Positions 31,063 to 37,450 of a stretch of DNA of 37,450 nucleotides are shown one piece after another. The position numbers and the translations under genes are program-made. Under the pieces are notes generated by a model. That model was not told where the DNA came from. It saw nothing but the letters and a program-made list of their open reading frames with translations, and made no database searches. Source of the DNA: an uncultured Alphaproteobacteria bacterium (GTDB taxonomy: Bacteria; Pseudomonadota; Alphaproteobacteria; RF32; CAG-239); NCBI GenBank assembly GCA_944391375.1, contig CALXTJ010000007.1, positions 1 through 37,450 on the forward strand. The letters are read 5' to 3'. How positions within the stretch are numbered: the first letter of the stretch is position 1; the number at the start of each line of letters is the position of its first letter.

Positions 31063-31848
31063 ATGAAAATAGTCTATTTAGGCGATGTCGTCGGACGCTC
31101 CGGCAGAGATGCCGTGTTGAAAAATCTGCCGATCATTCAAAGCCAACATAAGCCCGATGCCGTGGTCGTTAATGCCGAAAATGCCGCTCACGGCTTTGGG
31201 GTTACTCCCGGTATTTGTCGTGAGTTTTTTGCCGCCGGAGTTGATGCGATTGTTACCGGTAATCATGTTTGGAACCAACGGGAAATTATTCCTTTTTTGG
31301 AAGATTGCAAAAAAATTGTGCGGCCGCTTAATTTTCCGGAAGGTACTGCCGGTCGTGGATTTTGTGAAGTGGAGCTGGCTAACGGTAAAAAACTTTTGGT
31401 GGCCCAACTTATGGGACGCGTGTTTATGGAAGCTCTGGATTGTCCGGTAAAAGCCGTTGATAAGCTTTTGCAAAATTATCGCTTAGGGGGTAATGTGGCT
31501 GCCATATTGGTGGATATGCACGCCGAAGCTACCGCTGAAAAACTGGCTATGGGTTATTATCTGGACGGTAAAGTTTCGGTCGTGGCCGGAACTCATACCC
31601 ATGTGCCCACCGCCGATGCCAGAATTTTACCTCAAGGCACGGCCTATATTACCGATGTCGGGATGTGCGGCGATTACAACTCGGTTTTGGGGTTTGAAAT
31701 TGATGAACCTATCCGCCGTCTGGCCCGTAAGTATCCATCCGAGCGTTTAATTCCTGCCAAAGGTGAGGGAACGTTATACGGTATTATCGTAACAACCGAT
31801 GATAATACCGGTTTGGCTGTTGCCGTAGAACAAATTGCTTACAAATAG
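31063..31848 (+). CDS. YmdB-family metallophosphoesterase
   Basis: A 261-residue phosphodiesterase of the YmdB/TIGR00282 family. Metal ligands are visible: D8 in YLGDVVGRSG, E39/N40 in VVNAENAAHGFG, N67H68 in VTGNHVWNQRE, H150 in DMHAEAT, and H177/H179 in GTHTHVPTAD. Relatives hydrolyse 2',3'- or 3',5'-cyclic nucleotides. AAGGAAG lies before the ATG. In other alphaproteobacteria a 5-formyltetrahydrofolate cyclo-ligase gene often sits between 6S RNA and this gene; it is absent here. A hairpin terminator follows. Confidence 0.9.
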   Translation: MKIVYLGDVVGRSGRDAVLKNLPIIQSQHKPDAVVVNAENAAHGFGVTPGICREFFAAGVDAIVTGNHVWNQREIIPFLEDCKKIVRPLNFPEGTAGRGFCEVELANGKKLLVAQLMGRVFMEALDCPVKAVDKLLQNYRLGGNVAAILVDMHAEATAEKLAMGYYLDGKVSVVAGTHTHVPTADARILPQGTAYITDVGMCGDYNSVLGFEIDEPIRRLARKYPSERLIPAKGEGTLYGIIVTTDDNTGLAVAVEQIAYK

Positions 31849-31873
31849 TGCTTTAATAAGGCGTTGTCATGAA

Positions 31874-31900
31874 AAAAGCTCCCGTAATCGGGAGCTTTTG
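31874..31900. terminator. Bidirectional intrinsic terminator
   Basis: Perfect stem AAAAGCTCCCG / CGGGAGCTTTT with a four-base loop, between two converging genes. Confidence 0.88.
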
Positions 31901-31901
31901 C

Positions 31902-33791
31902 TTAGTTAATCGGGGCTTTTTCAACCTCTTTACCAACTTCGGTTTGTTCAATGTAATTGTCTTTACATTGCGATCCGCTACACCGCTTTAGTACGGTTGC
32001 CTTGCGGCCTTCGGTTAATCCTCTTAAACGCAGCGAAGGTTGGTAAATTTCCCGAACGGTGAGCTTGAATGTGGCATATGCTATGTTGCCTTTTTCATCT
32101 ATACCGTAAATTTTGATATGGTATACGCCTCCGTCTTTAGGCATGGCCTTGCCGCTGAAGGTCATGGATTCTTTGTCGTATCTTAACCATTTGGGCAGAC
32201 GGGTATCATCAATCAAACCGGCCCGCGTCTTGATTTGTCCTTCCCAACCCATCTTGGAAAATAAATCAAGCGGTACGGCTATAAAAATAGGCTCGCCGGT
32301 GTCTACCGTAACATCCGGTAAGAGTGTGGATGAAGATAAATTAACAGGAGGACGCTTTACCGGTAAATCCATTAAATACGGACGATTATCGGGAATAAAG
32401 TCACCTTTACCCCACTTTTCCATGGAGTATCTTAAATATAAGGCTATCTTTGAAGGCTTTTCATTTAACATGTAATAAGGCAAAGCATCCAAACCAATGG
32501 TGGCATACAAATTACCTAAAGCCTCCTGAACATCAACATAAGAGGAAAATGCCTTAACCTCATCTTCTATGGCACGAGCCGCCTCTAATTGTGATGTTTC
32601 ATTTTGAGCTCCGTCGGCAATGGTATAATCTTCCGCAATGTTTTCGGAAGTATCGGCAATTTCCATGTTGATTTGATAATCTTCCATGGCGGCCATGTAT
32701 TGAGCCCATGATACATAAACCTGATTTAATACTAATGAAGTCATTCGCTGCCGTCTTAAAGACTCTAAGGTGGCGGCATTTTCTTTGCGGACTTCTTCAA
32801 TAACATTTATGGCAATCTCACAACCCTGTTTGGACCATTGCTTGTTGTTTTCGGCGGTGTTGTCATACTTGCCTTGATTTTGTTGTCGGAATTGGCGAAT
32901 GATTATTTCCTTATCCTCAGAGCTGGAAATTAAATCATGTACTCTAAGTTCCGGACGATTGGTAAGTGCCAGCCATTCCATTTGAGCCAGATTGGAACGA
33001 ATTTCCGGAATTTCAAAATTGCCGTATTGAGCACCTACTAACCTAAATTCGGTTGACGGGTGAAAACCCATTAAGCTGGCTAAGCGAGTCTGGGCAGTTT
33101 CCAAATTGCGTTTTAGAGCCGATAACTCCTTGACCGCTTCCATGTATTTTCTTTTTTTGATTAACTCTTCACGTGAAGGAGCCAGACCTTGAGCTGCCAA
33201 TTCTTTGGCAACAGAGTTCATTTCATCAACTTCCAAGGTCATGTATTCGGTCATGTTATCAATAACCGGAAGCAGTCTTTGAGCAGTTAAAGTCTGCCAA
33301 TAAAGCATGCGGGTTTCCTGTAAAATATTGTGAATCACCTTGCGGCTTTGCTCTATGGCTACATTGGCCTTAAAGGAAGGATCGCTGTTTTGGTAGTATA
33401 TGGTTGACAAATCCAAAATGTTCCAGGCTACCTTCAAATCCGGACTTAATTGAGCCGAATTGTTGGTGTTTACATATCCGGCATTGTTTAATATTTCCTG
33501 TAATTGGGCAAAAGATGAATTGCCGGCTTTGAGCAAACTTTCCTCATAGCTTATCATCCGGCGGGTATAGTTGTATTTTAATGCTAAGGCCATGGCCATG
33601 TACATATCTATCGGCCGCTCAATTTTGCGGGGCGTATTTAAATACATGTTTTGCATGTCAACATCTACTCTTATGGCTCTGTCCCAATCGGAATAATAAG
33701 CCGGATTGGGAGTTCCGTTGTTGGTATTGTTTTGTAAATTACACGATACCAACATCATTATGCTTGCCGCAAAACAGAAAATTTTTTTCAT
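31902..33791 (-). CDS. TolC-like outer-membrane lipoprotein with C-terminal Ig-like domain
   Basis: A 629-residue lipoprotein (MKKIFCFAASIMMLVSC, Cys17 lipidated). Residues about 45-455 are long alpha-helical repeats with paired coiled coils of the outer-membrane efflux protein type (for example LTAQRLLPVIDNMTEYMTLE, then AVKELSALKRNLETAQTRLA then SLMGF, the TolC-family turn). After a linker comes a beta-sandwich (about 495-580; FIAVPLDLFSKMGWEG, then GVYHIKIYGIDEKGNIAYAT) resembling putative-Ig/cadherin-like domains. That addition is not usual in TolC proteins. The ATG at 33791 with AAGGA eight bases before it is preferred to a start at 33812. No inner-membrane pump genes are adjacent, so it may work with components elsewhere. 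Confidence 0.75.
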   Translation of the reverse strand: MKKIFCFAASIMMLVSCNLQNNTNNGTPNPAYYSDWDRAIRVDVDMQNMYLNTPRKIERPIDMYMAMALALKYNYTRRMISYEESLLKAGNSSFAQLQEILNNAGYVNTNNSAQLSPDLKVAWNILDLSTIYYQNSDPSFKANVAIEQSRKVIHNILQETRMLYWQTLTAQRLLPVIDNMTEYMTLEVDEMNSVAKELAAQGLAPSREELIKKRKYMEAVKELSALKRNLETAQTRLASLMGFHPSTEFRLVGAQYGNFEIPEIRSNLAQMEWLALTNRPELRVHDLISSSEDKEIIIRQFRQQNQGKYDNTAENNKQWSKQGCEIAINVIEEVRKENAATLESLRRQRMTSLVLNQVYVSWAQYMAAMEDYQINMEIADTSENIAEDYTIADGAQNETSQLEAARAIEDEVKAFSSYVDVQEALGNLYATIGLDALPYYMLNEKPSKIALYLRYSMEKWGKGDFIPDNRPYLMDLPVKRPPVNLSSSTLLPDVTVDTGEPIFIAVPLDLFSKMGWEGQIKTRAGLIDDTRLPKWLRYDKESMTFSGKAMPKDGGVYHIKIYGIDEKGNIAYATFKLTVREIYQPSLRLRGLTEGRKATVLKRCSGSQCKDNYIEQTEVGKEVEKAPIN

Positions 33792-33925
33792 CTTTTGTAT
33801 CCTTAAAAACACATGTTTTTTATATTGTTATACTATTTTTTAAAAAATAACAGTATTTAATTGCTTTTATACAACTTTGATGTATAGTTTAATGCATAAT
33901 CGTAAAATTGAGGTTAAAATATTAT

Positions 33926-34696
33926 ATGTTTGATATTTTTCGTACACTTTTTAAATTTAAAGAAAAAGAAAGTCCCGATGAATTGGGGTATTTCCCCGAA
34001 CGCGTCCATGTGGAGGCTTTTCCCGAGCGTCGCTATTTGTGGACATCAAGACTTTTGGTAATACTTTCAGGCTTAAGTATTTGCTTTAATATGATGCTGG
34101 CCAGTGCCATATATTTAATGCTGCCTTTAATACGCGTTACTCCGGAATTTTACAGTATTAACAAATATTTCAGCCAAATTGAACAGGTCCAAAAAAGAGA
34201 AGTGCGTTTTCCGGTAAGTGATTTAATTACCGAACAACATATATATGAATATTTGACCATGCGTTACACCATAGGTAAGGATTATGAATCGCTTATTCGG
34301 CAGTGGGGCTCGGATTCTCCGGTGTTTTGGTATTCGGCTCCGGCAATCTATGATGACTTCTTTACTAATGAAGTGCGTGCCAATATTGCCGGATTTAAAA
34401 ATGAATCTTTGGAAAGATATATTGAAATTGAATGGGTAAGACCTTTGTCCAGAGGTTTGTGGCAAGCCCAGTTTAAAACCTATGATATTACCGCCGATAG
34501 TTTGGAACCGGTGATCAATTATTGGCGAGCCACCATGCGAATCGCTTATCGGCGATTGGTCTTTGAAAATAAGGAAGATACCGTATACAATCCTTACGGA
34601 TTTATCGTAACCAGCTATTCTCTGGCTTATCATGGTGCCGAAGGCGATCCGGAATCGTACATAGATACGGCTCGCAGAAGAGTTGAAGGACAATAA
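33926..34696 (+). CDS. VirB8-like inner-membrane protein
   Basis: A 256-residue bitopic protein: cytoplasmic N-terminus, one membrane helix (about 42-68) and a periplasmic domain with the VirB8/NTF2-like pattern (HIYEYLTMRYTIGKDYES, then YDDFFTNEVRANIAGF, and a late NPYGFIVTSY segment). VirB8 nucleates assembly of type IV secretion systems. No other vir genes are in the window. The ATG at 33926 is chosen; a TTG at 33908 is in frame but the GAGG there serves better as the ribosome-binding site. It is divergent from the TolC-like gene and could function in an envelope complex elsewhere. Confidence 0.65.
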   Translation: MFDIFRTLFKFKEKESPDELGYFPERVHVEAFPERRYLWTSRLLVILSGLSICFNMMLASAIYLMLPLIRVTPEFYSINKYFSQIEQVQKREVRFPVSDLITEQHIYEYLTMRYTIGKDYESLIRQWGSDSPVFWYSAPAIYDDFFTNEVRANIAGFKNESLERYIEIEWVRPLSRGLWQAQFKTYDITADSLEPVINYWRATMRIAYRRLVFENKEDTVYNPYGFIVTSYSLAYHGAEGDPESYIDTARRRVEGQ

Positions 34697-34700
34697 AATT

Positions 34701-34730
34701 ACCGCCAAAGTCTGACCTTTGGCGGTGGTT
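34701..34730. terminator. Bidirectional intrinsic terminator
   Basis: Perfect ten-base stem ACCGCCAAAG (34701-34710) / CTTTGGCGGT (34717-34726) between converging genes. Confidence 0.82.
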
Positions 34731-34732
34731 TC

Positions 34733-35185
34733 TTATGAGGAAGCCAACATGCGTTTGAAGGTTTCTTTTATCTGGTAAATTTCCGGGCCGCTTAAGTTTC
34801 TGTCTGTGGGAATTTCCGGCTCAAGTAACAAGTTTACCAAATTTATCATCAGTTTTTCTTTTAAGGTTTCCAGATATAAATTGCGATCGGGCATTTCAAC
34901 ATTATACAAAAGCTCTAAAAAAGTTTCCTGCTTGGAGGTTTTGATAATGTCCTTTTTTAAATCTTCGGTCTGACGCGGTTGAAAGTTTTGCTCTTCGTCC
35001 ATAACTTTTAATGAATTGATAACCCGATAAAAATCTTCAAATTCGGGGTGCTTTAGTACTTGTAATCCGTTTAAATCCGTCATCTCAAAGGGATCAAATA
35101 CGGCCAACTCATCAAGATGTAACTTGTTTAAATATACTTCACGAGCCGTGGATGGCAATTTTTTGAAGCTCTTAGGGGCAAACAT
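34733..35185 (-). CDS. Hypothetical protein (150 residues)
   Basis: An acidic, helical, soluble protein without signal peptide or recognised motif. It has a Pro-containing N-terminus (MFAPKSFKKLPSTAREVYLN), several Leu-rich helices (RNLYLETLKEKLMINLVNLL) and a C-terminal PEIYQIKETFKRML. GGGAGAAAG lies before the ATG. It is convergent with the VirB8-like gene and divergent from clpP. I do not recognise it. Confidence 0.55.
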   Translation of the reverse strand: MFAPKSFKKLPSTAREVYLNKLHLDELAVFDPFEMTDLNGLQVLKHPEFEDFYRVINSLKVMDEEQNFQPRQTEDLKKDIIKTSKQETFLELLYNVEMPDRNLYLETLKEKLMINLVNLLLEPEIPTDRNLSGPEIYQIKETFKRMLASS

Positions 35186-35291
35186 GCAAACTTTCTCCCT
35201 TTATTTTCAACACACCCTTTAAGTTTAACAAATTTTGACAAATATGTAAATGTTAAAAATTATTATTTTTGTTGCTTTTTTAGATTTTTAT

Positions 35292-35315
35292 TTACATTTT
35301 GTTGAATAAATGTAA
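35292..35315. promoter_or_regulatory. Inverted repeat overlapping the clpP promoter
   Basis: TTACATTT (35292-35299) and AAATGTAA (35308-35315), eight-base spacer. It overlaps a -35 element TTGAAT (35302-35307), which has a -10 TATTAA (35324-35329) 16 bases downstream. A regulator-binding role is inference. Confidence 0.4.
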
Positions 35316-35357
35316 TCTATAAATATTAAGATTTTGTAATTTTTTTGAGGTATTTTA

Positions 35358-35984
35358 ATGAATAAAACTGCTATTGAGGTTTTTGATAATACTCTGGTGC
35401 CCATGGTTATTGAACAAACTTCCAGGGGCGAACGTTCTTTTGATATTTTTTCTCGCTTGCTAAAGGAAAGAATTATCTTCTTGACCGGACAGGTTAATGA
35501 TGAAGTTTCGGCTTTGGTTTGTGCCCAGTTGTTGTTTTTGGAATCGGAAAATCCTAAAAAGGATATTTACTTATACATTAACTCGCCGGGCGGAGTGGTT
35601 ACTTCGGGTATGGCCATGTATGATACCATGCAATATATTTCTTGCGATGTGGCAACTTTATGTATAGGTCAGGCTTGCTCCATGGGTTCGTTTTTGCTGG
35701 CCGGAGGTACCAAGGGTAAAAGATTTTCCTTACCTAATTCCCAGATTATGATACATCAACCTTCGGGTGGGGCTCAGGGACAGGCTTCCGATATTGAAAT
35801 TCAAGCTCGTTTGATTTTGGATTTGCGTAAACGCTTAAATGCCATTTATGCTCAAAATACCGGACAATCAATTAAGGTTATTGAAAAAGCCATGGACAGA
35901 GATAACTTTATGACACCTCAGGAAGCTAAAGATTTTGGCCTTATTGATGAAATTGTGGTTAATCGTCGGGAAATTTTAAAATAG
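35358..35984 (+). CDS. clpP: ATP-dependent Clp protease proteolytic subunit
   Basis: Serine protease that forms the two-ring chamber of ClpXP. The 208-residue protein has catalytic Ser108 (GQACSMGSF), His133 (IMIHQPSGG) and Asp182 (MDRDNFMTP), and the hydrophobic docking strands typical of the family. TTGAGG lies before the ATG. It is followed by clpX after eight bases, the canonical order; a promoter with an overlapping inverted repeat lies upstream. Confidence 0.97.
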   Translation: MNKTAIEVFDNTLVPMVIEQTSRGERSFDIFSRLLKERIIFLTGQVNDEVSALVCAQLLFLESENPKKDIYLYINSPGGVVTSGMAMYDTMQYISCDVATLCIGQACSMGSFLLAGGTKGKRFSLPNSQIMIHQPSGGAQGQASDIEIQARLILDLRKRLNAIYAQNTGQSIKVIEKAMDRDNFMTPQEAKDFGLIDEIVVNRREILK

Positions 35985-35992
35985 GAGTGCTT

Positions 35993-37258
35993 ATGACCGA
36001 TACCAAAGATGATGATAAAACTTTGCACTGTTCATTTTGCGGAAAAAGCCAAAATGAGGTAAAAAAGCTTATTGCCGGACGAGGGGTTTATATCTGTGAC
36101 GAATGTATTGATGTGTGCATCAATATTGTGGCCGATGAAATTCATAAAGAGGAAGAAAACAAAAAAGAAAGCGGCAGCTTTGCCGAAAATTTGCCCACGC
36201 CTTCTAAAATCAGAGAGTTTTTGGATCAGTATGTTATCGGGCAGGATTATGCTAAAAAGGTTTTATCGGTAGCCGTTTATAATCACTATAAACGTTTAAA
36301 CTGTCAGAAAGAACATAAGGATGTGGATGTGGCCAAATCCAATGTGGTGTTAATCGGTTCTACCGGTTCGGGTAAAACTTTATTGGCTCAAACATTGGCT
36401 AAGGTTTTGGATGTGCCGTTTGCCATTGCCGATGCCACAACTTTGACCGAAGCCGGATATGTCGGTGAAGATGTGGAAAACATTATCTTAAAATTGGTGC
36501 AGGCCGCCAATTACGATATTGAAAAAGCTCAACGCGGCATTGTTTATATTGATGAAATTGATAAAATTACCCGCAAAACCGACGGTCCGTCAATTACCCG
36601 TGATGTATCGGGTGAGGGCGTGCAACAGGCTTTGTTGAAAATTATTGAAGGGACGATTGCCAATGTTCCGCCGCAGGGCGGACGCAAACATCCGCAACAA
36701 GAGTTTTTGCATGTGGATACGACCAATATTTTATTTATTTGCGGTGGGGCTTTTGCCGGACTTGAAAAAATTGTCGGCAGCCGCGGTAAGGATACTTCCA
36801 TAGGTTTTGGGGCCAAGGTTGCTTCCAATGAAGACAGAGGTATCGGGGAGATTATTAAAGATGTTCAGCCGGAAGATTTATTAAAATTCGGGTTAATTCC
36901 GGAGTTTATCGGAAGGTTGCCGATTATTGCCACTTTGGACGATTTGGATGAACAAGCTTTGGTAAAAGTATTGACCGAACCGAAAAATGCCTTGCTTAAG
37001 CAGTATGTTACCTTGTTTGATATGGAAAATGTGAAATTGACCGTAACCGATGATGCTCTTAAAGCCATTGCTCACAAGGCTATTGAGCGGAAAACGGGGG
37101 CACGCGGCTTAAGGGCAATTATGGAAGGTTTGCTTTTAAATTTGATGTATGAAATTCCTGACCAAAAAGATGTTACGGAAATTATTATCAATGAAAAAGT
37201 GGTTAAAGAAGAAGGTGAACCGATACTTATTCGTTCTACCGACAGTAAAAGTGCTTAA
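35993..37258 (+). CDS. clpX: ATP-dependent Clp protease unfoldase ClpX
   Basis: AAA+ unfoldase that feeds substrates to ClpP. The N-terminal zinc domain has C13, C16, C35 and C38 (HCSFCGK...ICDEC); the AAA+ module has Walker A GSTGSGKT, Walker [11 protein letters not shown], a pore-loop Gly-Tyr-Val-Gly (AGYVGED), and sensor motifs; the IGF loop for docking ClpP appears as SIGFGAKV. The 421-residue length is normal. ATG 35993 is chosen because AGGAG lies five bases before it; an upstream GTG overlaps that site. The gene ends just before a bidirectional terminator. Confidence 0.97.
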   Translation: MTDTKDDDKTLHCSFCGKSQNEVKKLIAGRGVYICDECIDVCINIVADEIHKEEENKKESGSFAENLPTPSKIREFLDQYVIGQDYAKKVLSVAVYNHYKRLNCQKEHKDVDVAKSNVVLIGSTGSGKTLLAQTLAKVLDVPFAIADATTLTEAGYVGEDVENIILKLVQAANYDIEKAQRGIVYIDEIDKITRKTDGPSITRDVSGEGVQQALLKIIEGTIANVPPQGGRKHPQQEFLHVDTTNILFICGGAFAGLEKIVGSRGKDTSIGFGAKVASNEDRGIGEIIKDVQPEDLLKFGLIPEFIGRLPIIATLDDLDEQALVKVLTEPKNALLKQYVTLFDMENVKLTVTDDALKAIAHKAIERKTGARGLRAIMEGLLLNLMYEIPDQKDVTEIIINEKVVKEEGEPILIRSTDSKSA

Positions 37259-37296
37259 AGCAGATTGTATAAGCATTTGTACTACGAAGATAGATA

Positions 37297-37335
37297 AAAT
37301 CCCCTTTGAAAAAGATATTCAAAGGGGATTTCTTT
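37297..37335. terminator. Bidirectional intrinsic terminator
   Basis: Perfect 13-base stem AAATCCCCTTTGA (37297-37309) / TCAAAGGGGATTT (37319-37331). It ends clpX and the converging HTH gene. Confidence 0.88.
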
Positions 37336-37336
37336 A

Positions 37337-37450
37337 TTAGGCCAAAGATTTTATGTCATCATCAACATCAACAAGTTCAATTTTGATGCGTTTGTCATAA
37401 AACGAGGCAAGTCTGGCCAGTTCGCCCAAAGCCAGCGGATAACCTTTAAT
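37337..37450 (-). CDS. HTH protein paralogue, C-terminal part (runs off the window)
   Basis: The last 37 codons of a minus-strand gene are visible: IKGYPLALGELARLASFYDK then RIKIELVDVDDDIKSLA. They match the end of the HTH gene at 6226 at nearly every residue, and the DNA is close to 88% identical over the shared part, so it is a recent paralogue. The start lies beyond 37450. By analogy with the other two loci, a small-RNA unit would be expected upstream, outside the window. Confidence 0.8.
   Translation of the reverse strand: MKGYPLALGELARLASFYDKRIKIELVDVDDDIKSLA

Overview
The window reads as a contiguous piece of chromosome from a low-GC, probably uncultured and host-associated (gut-type) alphaproteobacterium. 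The inference rests on a DUF1013/TrcR cell-cycle regulator, a DUF465 protein with the alphaproteobacterial PxIIA ending, the zapA-6S RNA neighbourhood, the yfgM-bamB-der block and EF-P next to an inositol-monophosphatase-like gene. An anaerobic, fermentative life is suggested by an oxygen-sensitive class III ribonucleotide reductase, phosphofructokinase and acyl-CoA:acetate-type CoA transferase. No species name can be given from sequence alone.

Layout. 1-2565: tRNA-Arg, rpmB, pfkA, a DUF465 gene, rpsU. 2565-6215: a 500-base regulatory gap with two NrdR boxes, then a class III ribonucleotide reductase in three parts: a catalytic subunit lacking its glycyl-radical end, a separate 70-residue glycyl-radical protein, and the radical-SAM activase. 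6226-7210: a small HTH gene preceded by three tandem copies of an undescribed small RNA. 7236-11931: der, bamB, a yfgM-like gene and a membrane protein, all leftward. 12078-17456: diguanylate cyclase, rRNA methyltransferase, lipoprotein, transketolase. 17524-19630: Cys-rich secreted protein, rplM-rpsI, YbaK-type deacylase. 19650-21532: CoA transferase pair and a nucleobase deaminase. 21657-25165: secreted Gly/Tyr protein, a 56-residue gene, tRNA-Leu, TPR-methyltransferase fusion, TrcR with a histone-H1-like tail. 25360-27153: zeta-type kinase module, a fourth small-RNA copy, and an HTH paralogue broken by a stop codon. 27256-28946: rpmE, a degenerate IMPase, efp. 29090-31848: a structured RNA candidate, a tiny secreted peptide, a ThiE-like protein, a coiled-coil gene, zapA, 6S RNA, a YmdB phosphoesterase. 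31902-35185: TolC-like lipoprotein, orphan VirB8-like protein, unknown gene. 35358-37258: clpP-clpX. 37337 to the edge: a third HTH paralogue.

The most novel item is the small-RNA family. Four ~157-nt units each have their own promoter (TTGCAA, 16 bases, TAATAT or TAGTAT) and their own intrinsic terminator. They share a hairpin array and a loop-to-tail pairing that covaries between copies. In both loci seen here the last unit ends about 30 bases before the start codon of an HTH paralogue, so RNA plus HTH gene looks like a duplicated cassette. One unit is perfectly complementary over 10 bases to the ribosome-binding site of the HTH gene it precedes.

Other points worth following up are the split NrdD, the paired NrdR boxes, an IMPase family member without its metal ligands, and a leader-like structured RNA before a secreted micro-protein. 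All calls are from reading the sequence; no database search was run.
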